Shown here: positions 35,845-44,203 of the stretch, piece by piece
Layout: each line of letters opens with the position of its first letter
How positions within the stretch are numbered: position 1 is the first letter of the stretch
Origin: Enterococcus moraviensis ATCC BAA-383
Lineage (GTDB): Bacteria > Bacillota > Bacilli > Lactobacillales > Enterococcaceae
DNA length: 64,000 nt
Assembly: GCF_000407445.1 (NCBI RefSeq)
Contig: NZ_ASWB01000001.1
Coordinates: forward strand, 806,001 to 870,000
Direction: 5' to 3'
The notes under the pieces: model-generated
The model's database searches: none
The model's input: only the letters and a program-made list of their open reading frames with translations
What the model was told of the DNA's origin: nothing
Position numbers and translations under genes: made by a program

Positions 35845-36780
35845 CTATTTTACTTCTTCAACTTCTGTCATATTTTCAATATAATTATAGACTTGTTGCC
35901 CTGCAATTCCGCCTTCACCAACAGCTGTTGTGATTTGACGTAATGTTTTTTCACGAACATCACCAATCGCAAAGACGCCTGGCATGCTTGTTTTCATATC
36001 TTGATCTGTTTCGATCCAACCTCCGGCATTTGTCAAGCCAGCTTTTTTAAATGGTTCAGTTAATGGATCAAGACCCACATAGATAAAGACACCATCGGCT
36101 GGAATCTCTTTGACTTCATCCGTTAAGACATTTCTCAACTGCCCACCAGTCACCACCATATCATTTCCAACGATTTCTTCTAAAACAGTATTCCATTCAA
36201 ATGAAATCTTTTCATTAGCAAATGCACGGTCTTGAATGATTTTTTGTGCACGTAATTCGTCACGACGATGCACGATTACCACTTCTGAGGCGAATTGTGT
36301 TAGATAAATTGCTTCTTCTACTGCTGAATCGCCACCACCAATCACTAATAAGCGTTTGTTACGGAAGAATGCACCGTCACAAACCGCACAATACGAAACA
36401 CCGCGACCAGCAAATTCTTCTTCCCCTTTAACACCTAATTTACGGTGTTCACACCCTGTCGCAATAATCACTGTCTTAGCTTGGTATGTTTTATCATCAC
36501 AAATCACTTCTTTGTAAGAACCTTGATCTTTAATATCCATCACAATACCATAAGCATTTTCGGTACCAAATTTTTCAACATTTTCATACATTTTATAAGC
36601 CAATTCAGGTCCCATGATCGAATCAAAGCCTGGATAATTTTCAACCTCAGCCGTGTTATTCATTTGACCTCCTGGGGCACCGCGTTCAATCATCAATACT
36701 GAAAGATTAGAACGTGACGCATATAAAGCGGCAGTCATACCAGCTGGTCCTGCTCCAATTATAATTACATCATACATCAT
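35845..36780 (-). CDS. trxB: Thioredoxin reductase
   Basis: An NADPH-dependent flavoenzyme that reduces thioredoxin. The start at 36780 follows GGAGG; the longer frame to 36810 has no site. FAD motif GAGPAG (9-14), redox Cys131-Ala-Val-Cys134, NADPH motif GGGDSAVEEA and the C-terminal GVFAIGDVREKTLRQ are present. About 311 residues is usual. It is a single-gene unit with its own terminator. Confidence 0.95.
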   Translation of the reverse strand: MMYDVIIIGAGPAGMTAALYASRSNLSVLMIERGAPGGQMNNTAEVENYPGFDSIMGPELAYKMYENVEKFGTENAYGIVMDIKDQGSYKEVICDDKTYQAKTVIIATGCEHRKLGVKGEEEFAGRGVSYCAVCDGAFFRNKRLLVIGGGDSAVEEAIYLTQFASEVVIVHRRDELRAQKIIQDRAFANEKISFEWNTVLEEIVGNDMVVTGGQLRNVLTDEVKEIPADGVFIYVGLDPLTEPFKKAGLTNAGGWIETDQDMKTSMPGVFAIGDVREKTLRQITTAVGEGGIAGQQVYNYIENMTEVEEVK

Positions 36781-36965
36781 TTTTTCAACCTCCGAATTTT
36801 TCAAGTACACTTACTTTACAACTTAACTAGTGGATTGTCTATCTTTCTGCCCAGTGATAGTAACGGCAAAAAAATAGCGTCAATAACTTATTTTCGCTCT
36901 CCATTATATCATGCTTTTTTCTAGTTAACAGCATTTTTGCACTTACTTTTAATAAGCATACAAAA

Positions 36966-37003
36966 AGGTTTAAGACTAACTCTTACTGTCAGTCTTAAAC
37001 CTC
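36966..37003 (-). terminator. Terminator of the ABC exporter operon
   Basis: AGGTTTAAGACT and AGTCTTAAACCT form a perfect stem, followed on the minus strand by TTTTTG. Confidence 0.9.
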
Positions 37004-37009
37004 TTTATT

Positions 37010-38794
37010 CTAACCTTCACTATTTTGTAATTTATACATATCTGCATACAATCCATTTTGAACTAATAACTGTTCATGGTTTCCTCGTTCTACGATTCGG
37101 CCTCTATCCAATACTAAAATCAGATTAGCATCACGAATGGTAGACAAGCGATGAGCAATCGCGATTGTTGTTCGACCTTGACGCATATTAGCCAATCCTT
37201 CTTGGATCAATCCTTCTGTTTCCGTATCAATATTGGCCGTTGCTTCATCTAATACAAGAATCTTAGGATCTGTTACGATCGTTCTAGCAAATGAAATCAA
37301 TTGACGTTGACCGCTTGAATAGCTTGCTCCTCTTTCGATTACTTTTGCATGATATTTTTTAGGAAGCGTTTCAATGAACCTATCCGCTTGAACAAATTCA
37401 GCCGCTGTTTTAATTTGTTCATCCGTGATCTCTGGATTCAACATACGAATATTTCCAGCAATATCTCCATAAAACATAAAGGCATCTTGTAAAACCAAGC
37501 CTAATTTTTTTCTTAGCTCTGGCAATGGATAATCCCGAATATCTCGGTCATCAATCAAAATTTCACCTTCGTAAAATTCATAGAAACGCATTAAAACATT
37601 AATGATCGAACTTTTACCACTTCCTGTATGACCAATCAAGGCGACGGTTTCACCAGGATTTGCAACAAAGCTAATATTCTTTAACACGTTGTTCTTACCA
37701 TCGTATGAGAAACTAACATTACGAAATTCAATTTTTCCATGAATAATTTCTGCATTGGCTCCCACCTTTTGTTGGGGAGTCAATTCTTCGTTATCAAAAA
37801 TTTTCAAAATCCGACTACCTGCAACCATTCCATCTGTAAAAACACTTAGAAAATCCATCATTTGTGTCATCGGATTGAAGAAAGCTTGTACATATGTCAC
37901 GAAGGCATAAATCAATCCCACTTCAACAGGAGAATGCAGCGCATCATACCCAAATAATGTCAGTGTTAGCCCAATTGCCAACGTATAAAGGAAATTAATA
38001 ATTGGACCTAATAGCAATGAATTCGTTCTAATCATTGAAAAACGTGTACGTAAATAATCGTTATTTGTTTCTTCAAATTCTTTTTCTAAACGATGTTCTT
38101 GTCTAAATTGTTGAATAATTTGCATCCCAGAAATATATTCATTCAATTTGGTATTCAGTTGACTTAGTTTTTCCCGCATACTTCTATAAATTCTAGAACT
38201 AAATTTTTGATAGTACCAAATTACGATCAATAGAATCGGCAGAAAAATCAAGTTGTATAGGGCAATTTTCCCACTGATCTGAAACATTGCAATAAATGAA
38301 GAAACAACAGCAAAAATACCTGTCAGTACCATTAAAAAGACATACCAAAATTCAAATAATGTCTCAGTATCGTTCGTTACTCTGGAAACAATCGAACCTG
38401 CTGGTGTTTGATCAAAATAGCGCATCCCTAACGTTTGTAGTTTTTCAAATAATTTCACACGAATATACTGATAGGTTTTTAGTGAAGCAGTTGAATATAA
38501 AAACCATTGGAAAAACCAAATAATACTTTTTACAACTACACCAAACAAGTACAAACCAGCAAAAAAGAGAATCACTTGATTTGTTGCCGTTTTTGGCGTT
38601 AAGTAATCATCCATAAAGGTTTGGATGATCCTTGGCAAAATAATATTGATAATCGCAAGAACCAATGCAAACACAATTGCAGTTAAAAATGTACCTCGAA
38701 ATGGTCGAGCAAATTTTAGCAACCGTTTAACAATTGAAATTTGTTCTTTTATGGGAACCGATTTGGTCCATTCTGATTCGTATTTTTCTTCCAT
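37010..38794 (-). CDS. ABC multidrug-type exporter half, subunit with intact ATPase site
   Basis: The 594-residue half-transporter has six spans (about 30-330) and an ATPase domain (about 355-590): Walker A GHTGSGKS, signature SSGQ, and Walker B followed by catalytic Glu (ILVLDEATA). It starts in a TAATG overlap with the partner gene, so the two are coupled and form a heterodimer of the BmrCD/LmrCD/EfrAB type. It is probably an exporter of lipids, peptides or drugs. Which named pair it corresponds to cannot be settled without comparison. Confidence 0.9.
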   Translation of the reverse strand: MEEKYESEWTKSVPIKEQISIVKRLLKFARPFRGTFLTAIVFALVLAIINIILPRIIQTFMDDYLTPKTATNQVILFFAGLYLFGVVVKSIIWFFQWFLYSTASLKTYQYIRVKLFEKLQTLGMRYFDQTPAGSIVSRVTNDTETLFEFWYVFLMVLTGIFAVVSSFIAMFQISGKIALYNLIFLPILLIVIWYYQKFSSRIYRSMREKLSQLNTKLNEYISGMQIIQQFRQEHRLEKEFEETNNDYLRTRFSMIRTNSLLLGPIINFLYTLAIGLTLTLFGYDALHSPVEVGLIYAFVTYVQAFFNPMTQMMDFLSVFTDGMVAGSRILKIFDNEELTPQQKVGANAEIIHGKIEFRNVSFSYDGKNNVLKNISFVANPGETVALIGHTGSGKSSIINVLMRFYEFYEGEILIDDRDIRDYPLPELRKKLGLVLQDAFMFYGDIAGNIRMLNPEITDEQIKTAAEFVQADRFIETLPKKYHAKVIERGASYSSGQRQLISFARTIVTDPKILVLDEATANIDTETEGLIQEGLANMRQGRTTIAIAHRLSTIRDANLILVLDRGRIVERGNHEQLLVQNGLYADMYKLQNSEG

Positions 38795-40545
38795 TATGCT
38801 TCACTCCCTTCAATTTTCGCTTCTAATTGTTGTTTATCCCACATACGTTTGTACCAGCCAGCCAATCTTAATAGCTCTTGGTGTGTACCACGTTCGACTA
38901 TTTTTCCTTCGTCTAGTACGATGATCTCTTTTGCATGCATGACACTACTCAATCTGTGCGCTGAAATAATCGTCGTTTTTTCTTTTCTTGCTTCTTTTAA
39001 ATTCGAAAGAATCGCTTCTTCTGTCTTGGCATCGACTGCTGATAATGCATCATCTAAAATCAATAATTCTGGATCTAAAATCAAAGCTCTAGCAATGGAA
39101 ATTCGCTGTTTTTGCCCACCAGAAAGTGAAACACCACGTTCGCCAACCAAGGTATCATACCCTTTAGGAAATGCCTTGATCTCATTATTGATAAAAGCCA
39201 TTTCAGCTGCTTGCTCAACTTTTTCTTCTGTAAAATCAGGATTAGCAAATCGAATATTATCTCGTACCGTCATTGAAAATAAGAAATGGTCCTGAGGAAC
39301 ATACCCAATCGAATGCATCAACGCATCCAAAGAATAGTCTTTGATATCGTGACCACCAAATGTCACACGCCCTTGATAATGATCATATTCTCGCATCAAT
39401 AATTTTAAAAGCGTTGTTTTCCCAGCACCAGTTTTGCCGACAATGCCGAGCGTTTCACCAACACCCACCGTAAATTTAATTTGTTCTAAGGTAGCATGAT
39501 CATCTTTTGGATAAGTGAATTGAGCTACTTCCATGGCTAATTGTCCTTTTGCTGGTGTTTGGATGGCATCTTTTTTCTCAATGATATGTGTCTTTTCATG
39601 CAATAATTCATTGACACGATCATAACTGGCATTTCCACGTTCCAACACATTAAACAAACGACCAATGGCAAACATCGGCCAAACAAGCATCCCAATATAA
39701 CTAATGAAAGAAATCAGTTGTCCAATCGTGATCGTTCCTTCCATGATAAAACGTCCACCCATAATAATTGTCAGAACATATGAAATCCCAATAATCAACG
39801 TAATGAAAGGATCAAATAAGGCATCTAGAAAGTTTACTCGCTTATTTTTAACAATAGCATCATCGATTTTTTCAGTAAAATCTTGAATATCTTCTTTCTC
39901 TTGACCAAACGTTTTGATTACCTTTATCCCCGTAATACTCTCTTGCGTTTTGTCATTGATCGTTGAAAATGCCGCTTGTGAATCACGAAAAGCATCATGT
40001 AACTTTGATCCTAGAACTCTTGACGTAACCGCCAATAACGGTAACGGAATCAATGCAATCAACGTCAAACGCCAATCCACAAATAAAATCATAGCCACAA
40101 TCGTTGCACCACCTGTGATCAAGGAATCCGCAAATGTTAGAATCCCTGCTCCCGCAACATTTTGAATCGCATTCAAATCATTTGTTGCGTGCGCCATCAA
40201 ATCACCCGTTCGATATTTCTGATAAAAAACACTATCCATTTTTGTGAAATGATGAAATAATTGCCGTCTTAAATCTTTTTCCAACCTTGCTGCACTACCC
40301 CAAATATAAATTCTCCAAATATAACGAAAAACATATTGTGCCACAGCTGCCGCTAATAAAACCCCAATCCAAAATAAAATCGGTTTAATCGTCAAATCTT
40401 TATCTGCGATTTTATCGACAACAATGCCGATGACTTTAGGTGGCACTAACTGAACAAGTGCAACCATCACTAATGAAAAGACCCCAATAACATAACTCTT
40501 CTTCTCTTGCTTGAAAAACCACCCTAATTTTTTAAATATAGACAT
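38794..40545 (-). CDS. ABC multidrug-type exporter half, subunit with degenerate Walker B
   Basis: The 583-residue half-transporter is first in the operon. Its ATPase domain has Walker A GKTGAGKTT and signature LSGGQ, but the Walker B is followed by Asp in place of Glu (LLILDDALS), the change that marks the non-catalytic site in heterodimeric exporters. The partner at 37010 keeps Glu. The arrangement matches the YheI/YheH (BmrC/BmrD) pattern. The start follows a GAGGAGAATGGTACATG context. Confidence 0.9.
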   Translation of the reverse strand: MSIFKKLGWFFKQEKKSYVIGVFSLVMVALVQLVPPKVIGIVVDKIADKDLTIKPILFWIGVLLAAAVAQYVFRYIWRIYIWGSAARLEKDLRRQLFHHFTKMDSVFYQKYRTGDLMAHATNDLNAIQNVAGAGILTFADSLITGGATIVAMILFVDWRLTLIALIPLPLLAVTSRVLGSKLHDAFRDSQAAFSTINDKTQESITGIKVIKTFGQEKEDIQDFTEKIDDAIVKNKRVNFLDALFDPFITLIIGISYVLTIIMGGRFIMEGTITIGQLISFISYIGMLVWPMFAIGRLFNVLERGNASYDRVNELLHEKTHIIEKKDAIQTPAKGQLAMEVAQFTYPKDDHATLEQIKFTVGVGETLGIVGKTGAGKTTLLKLLMREYDHYQGRVTFGGHDIKDYSLDALMHSIGYVPQDHFLFSMTVRDNIRFANPDFTEEKVEQAAEMAFINNEIKAFPKGYDTLVGERGVSLSGGQKQRISIARALILDPELLILDDALSAVDAKTEEAILSNLKEARKEKTTIISAHRLSSVMHAKEIIVLDEGKIVERGTHQELLRLAGWYKRMWDKQQLEAKIEGSEA

Positions 40546-40652
40546 GTACCATTCTCCTCTTCTAAATTGACTACTGCGCGCTCACATCTTTCATTTGTTG
40601 TTGTCCCATTTCAATACAACTCCTTTCATTTATTAAAAATAAGTGCAAAAAA

Positions 40653-40676
40653 AACGAGCTGAAAAAATCAGCCCGT
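40653..40676 (-). terminator. Terminator after yneF
   Basis: On the minus strand CGGGCTGATTTTTTCAGCTCG is followed by TTTTTTTT. Confidence 0.9.
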
Positions 40677-40710
40677 TGTGCTCTTGAATTCTGAATAGCA
40701 ATTAAAAACC

Positions 40711-40932
40711 TTATTTATCTCCTTGGTTCTTCATTTGCTGCATCATTTGACGAATCTTCTTCTCAGAAGGTTTTTGTCCCATAGACATCATCATCATTCG
40801 TAACATATCCTCATTAACGGGAGGATTCTTTTTAAAATAATCTTGCATATATTTGCGAGCAAGGAAGAAACCACCTGCTGCACCTGCTAATAAAGCGATA
40901 ATCGCGATTAACACTACTAAACCTGTTGACAT
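40711..40932 (-). CDS. YneF (UPF0154) small membrane protein
   Basis: 73 residues with one N-terminal membrane helix (about 5-25) and a conserved cytoplasmic part rich in Met ([26 protein letters not shown]), diagnostic of YneF. The ribosome binding site is AAAGGAG. The function is unknown. It sits upstream of the ABC operon on the same strand but ends at its own terminator. Confidence 0.9.
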   Translation of the reverse strand: MSTGLVVLIAIIALLAGAAGGFFLARKYMQDYFKKNPPVNEDMLRMMMMSMGQKPSEKKIRQMMQQMKNQGDK

Positions 40933-41196
40933 ATAAATCTCTCCTTTCTATTAGCATAGTTGAATAAGAACTTCTGCTATTCATATTGCGCAGTCACTAT
41001 TCTTATCTAACTTACCGTTTCTCATTTTTAATGGGAGTTTTTAGTCCCTATTTAATAAATTACTCTCAAGAAACCATTTTACTAGAAATGGCTCAAAAAG
41101 AAAAGCTCTTTTGTCATTTTCCTCACAAGAAATTTACAAAAGAACATTTCTTCTTCTTTGACCGTCTAAACGAACCAGTATTCACCTTTTGTATGT

Positions 41197-42090
41197 CTAA
41201 ATTTGATTCTCAATTTTTTCCAATAAATCCGGATCAAATTTTTGTGATTTTAACATAGCGATTTCATAACCGTATGGTGCTTTGCTTGTCTTTTTATCCG
41301 CACCGACATACGGTGTTTCTAAGATTTTAGGTAGATTTTTCAATTTTTCATGATGAACGACTTTGTTCAACGCGTCAAACCCAATTGTACCAAAGCCAAT
41401 GTTTGCGTGGCGGTCTTTGTGTGAACCCATTGGATTTTTAGAATCATTCACATGGACAACTTTCAAACGATCTAAGCCGATAATCTTATCAAACTCTTCC
41501 AATACACCATCAAAATCATCTTTCACATTATAACCAGCATCATTGATATGGCAAGTATCCATTGTAACAGACAGCTTTTCATTCAACTTAACCCCTTCAA
41601 TGATCGTTGCTAATTCCTCAAAAGTCCGACCTAACTCAGTTCCTTTACCCGCCATCGTCTCTAACGCTATTTGAGGTACTTGCTCTTTCCATAAAACTTC
41701 ATCAAGGCCTTTAATGATTTGTTTCAAACCAGCATCTACGCCAGCCCCCACATGGGCACCTGGATGTAGCGTGATTTGTGTTGCCCCTAAAGCATGAGCA
41801 CGTTCAATTTCTTGACGTAAAAAGGATGTTGCAAAACCAAAATTTTCTAATTTTATCGTGTTTCCTAAATTAATGATATACGGTGCATGAACTACAATAT
41901 TGCTTAGATCATGCTCAGCCATAAACTTTTGACCTGTTTCAATATTCATCTCTTCAATCGGCTTACGACGTGTATTTTGAGGTGCTCCAGTATAGATCAT
42001 AAACGTCGTTGAACCATAACTTGCAGCCTCTTCCGCCGAACCTAATAACATTTTTTTACCACTCATACTAACATGTGATCCTAATAACAT
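41197..42090 (-). CDS. nfo: Endonuclease IV (AP endonuclease)
   Basis: It cleaves abasic sites in base-excision repair. The start at 42090 (MLLGSHVS) has GAGGAGG upstream; the longer frame to 42114 is unlikely. Zn-binding motifs are present: [27 protein letters not shown] and [22 protein letters not shown]. About 297 residues is typical. A repeat copy precedes it. Confidence 0.94.
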   Translation of the reverse strand: MLLGSHVSMSGKKMLLGSAEEAASYGSTTFMIYTGAPQNTRRKPIEEMNIETGQKFMAEHDLSNIVVHAPYIINLGNTIKLENFGFATSFLRQEIERAHALGATQITLHPGAHVGAGVDAGLKQIIKGLDEVLWKEQVPQIALETMAGKGTELGRTFEELATIIEGVKLNEKLSVTMDTCHINDAGYNVKDDFDGVLEEFDKIIGLDRLKVVHVNDSKNPMGSHKDRHANIGFGTIGFDALNKVVHHEKLKNLPKILETPYVGADKKTSKAPYGYEIAMLKSQKFDPDLLEKIENQI

Positions 42091-42114
42091 AGTAATCCTC
42101 CTCATACTAATCAA

Positions 42115-42300
42115 TGATCAACAGTTTTTTTGAATCTCTTGTACTGTTCAACATTTGTTCATTTTACTCATTGTATTTCAAATCAAAAACGCAGTGGGGT
42201 CGTTCACTCTCGAATGGAAAATAAGAAACATTGGCTGTGACGCTTTCGGTCATAACCTGCCCTATCTTTTTAACGAGAGACTCCCATATAACGTTGACTA
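42115..42300. repeat. Copy of the dispersed hairpin repeat near nfo
   Basis: It matches the family of 1945-2380 in the same orientation: TGTACTGTTCAACATTTGTTCA spacer, GGGGTCGTTCACTCTCGA and the hairpin TGTGAC/GTCATA at 42236-42253 with loop GCTTTCG. It diverges from the others and lacks a clear 3' GCTAGATAA end. Confidence 0.65.
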
Positions 42301-42409
42301 TTTTTAGACATCTGTATACAGATAAAATCCTATTTAATTATCTATCCTTAAAAAGAGTACGTGAAACAACAAAAAAAAACAATCTTTTTGCTTCTTAAAA
42401 AACCATACT

Positions 42410-42862
42410 CTACTGTTTATCTTTTTCAGCAAAACGAGTGTAAATTGCTACCCAATCTTCCATCGACATTTTGGTTACCAATTCTCCAATCAATGCATAA
42501 GGAATATTTTTCGGATTGGTAAATCGAATACAACTTTTGCCCATATTCAGCTTTGTCGGGATCGTTTTTTTATATTCATCTTGAAACCAAGTCAACAAGG
42601 CTTTATTCCCCATGATTCCCATATGATATAAAGACAGATGTCTTTTCTGAGCAGCTAAGCTAATAAAAGGGAGTGGTTCGTCTTCTCTGCCTAAATAGCC
42701 TGTTGGAAAAACGCTTAGAGGAACCACATAGGTTGGCATCCCATACTGCATTTGTAAGACAAACTCTTTAGGGATATTTTCTGCAATGATTTTAGCTACT
42801 TTTTGATAAGCCTCTTGCCACTTTACATCAATATTCTCTACGTATTCTTGGACTTCATCCAC
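42410..42862 (-). CDS. DUF1801 (YdhG-like) protein
   Basis: A 150-residue protein with the DUF1801 pattern, VLQMQYGMPTYVVP and SLAAQKRHLSLYHMG, and IRFTNPKNIPYALIGELV nearer the C-terminus. The family fold is iron-binding-like, with unknown reaction. It follows the YdeI-like gene by 12 bases, and a second DUF1801 gene lies divergently at 43693. The ribosome binding site AGGAGG is a little distant from ATG. Confidence 0.8.
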   Translation of the reverse strand: MDEVQEYVENIDVKWQEAYQKVAKIIAENIPKEFVLQMQYGMPTYVVPLSVFPTGYLGREDEPLPFISLAAQKRHLSLYHMGIMGNKALLTWFQDEYKKTIPTKLNMGKSCIRFTNPKNIPYALIGELVTKMSMEDWVAIYTRFAEKDKQ

Positions 42863-42874
42863 TTTGAGCCCTCC

Positions 42875-43555
42875 TTATTTAGAAAGAAACTGACGATATA
42901 ATTCCTTAGATTTGAAGCCTTCTTCCAAGATATCGACCATTTCATTTTTTCTTTTCTCTTGAGTCTGTGCTTGCTTAGCACTATATATGTATCTCGTCCA
43001 GTCTTTTTGGTAGCCTGGTGTAAGCTTGTCAAACAGTTCCTTAGCTTTCGGATAATTTTCAAGGTACGCCTCAACTTCTGGTATAAACTGAAGGTAATCC
43101 TCTACACGACTGCTGACACCTTTTGATTTTGTCTTTCGTTCAATATTTTTTATTCCTGTTACAGTGAATGTTTCATCTAAACTTACCATACGATTGAATT
43201 TTAACGTACTATTGCCTATATATCCATCCTCATCATCAACTTGTAATGTAGGGAATATCTCATCACGATGAACAAATGTCTTATACACTTTATTTCCTTT
43301 TTTAGGATACGCAACAAAAAGCACGCCTTCTTTATTAAGTAATTGATTTTGAATGACTTCTGTCACAATTTCTTTAAACTCTGCCATTGTTTCTACAAAA
43401 ATAAAAAGTAAATCTACCGGTTCTGTTGGAAACTGTGTTTTCGCTTCACTTAATTCTGATAAATATTCTTTACTTGGCCGATTTACAATCACTTTTTTTG
43501 GATAGCGCATCAGATTTAATTTCTCGACAATTGATTTTCCCATTTTTTGCCCCAT
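42875..43555 (-). CDS. YdeI/OmpD-associated-like protein
   Basis: The 226-residue protein has two parts: an N-terminal region (about 1-130; KVIVNRPSKEYLSEL and LLFIFVETMAEFKEIV) and a C-terminal YdeI/OmdA domain (about 150-226; EDYLQFIPEVEAYLE, FDKLTPGYQKDWTRYIYSAKQAQTQEKR). The combination resembles DUF3052-like plus OmdA proteins. No clear ribosome binding site was seen, so the ATG at 43543 is also possible. Function is unknown; co-occurrence with DUF1801 is common. Confidence 0.7.
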   Translation of the reverse strand: MGQKMGKSIVEKLNLMRYPKKVIVNRPSKEYLSELSEAKTQFPTEPVDLLFIFVETMAEFKEIVTEVIQNQLLNKEGVLFVAYPKKGNKVYKTFVHRDEIFPTLQVDDEDGYIGNSTLKFNRMVSLDETFTVTGIKNIERKTKSKGVSSRVEDYLQFIPEVEAYLENYPKAKELFDKLTPGYQKDWTRYIYSAKQAQTQEKRKNEMVDILEEGFKSKELYRQFLSK

Positions 43556-43692
43556 TCATTCTACTATATAAAATAAGTGTACCATAAAACGATTGCAGCT
43601 TTCATCTTCAAGTTCTTTGATTCAAAAAAAATCTTTCCTACATTATATCATGGTATACTAAACGTATTATCCAATAGAAAGCAGGTACAATT

Positions 43693-44034
43693 ATGACTAT
43701 TATTGAAGACTATATCGCACAAGCACCTAAGGAACGTCAAGAAAAATTACAACAACTTTATACGACTATCAAGGAACTTGTACCTACAGCAACGGAAAAA
43801 ATGTCCTATGGAATGCCGACCTTTTATTTAAACGGTAACTTAGTCCACTTTGCGAATGCTAAAAATCATATTGGGTTTTATCCGGCTCCCAGCGCCATTG
43901 AGGTCTTCAAAGATGAATTGTCTGAATTTAAAACAAGTAAAGGCGCCATCCAATTTTCTGTAGAGCAAGAATTACCCATAGAATTAATCAAAAAAATCGT
44001 ATTATTTAGACTAAAGGAAAATACGACAAAATAA
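43693..44034 (+). CDS. DUF1801 (YdhG-like) protein, short form
   Basis: 113 residues with the DUF1801 core: LVPTATEKMSYGMPTFYLNGNLVHFANAKNHIGFYPAPSAIE and FKTSKGAIQFSVEQELP. It is divergent from the YdeI/DUF1801 pair and may be partly redundant with it. The ribosome binding site is AAAGCAGG. The function is unknown. Confidence 0.85.
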   Translation: MTIIEDYIAQAPKERQEKLQQLYTTIKELVPTATEKMSYGMPTFYLNGNLVHFANAKNHIGFYPAPSAIEVFKDELSEFKTSKGAIQFSVEQELPIELIKKIVLFRLKENTTK

Positions 44035-44203
44035 AAAATTGATTTACTTGGCTTCTCATTTTTTATGTAGATCAGAGACCATTTACGCGCTCATTTCTAT
44101 TAATTTTTTTGATTAAGTAGCGATTAATATCTGAACAACTGTTCATTATAGATTTTTTTTGCTATAATATCACGGAATGTATCATTATATTGAGGTGAAG
44201 CTT

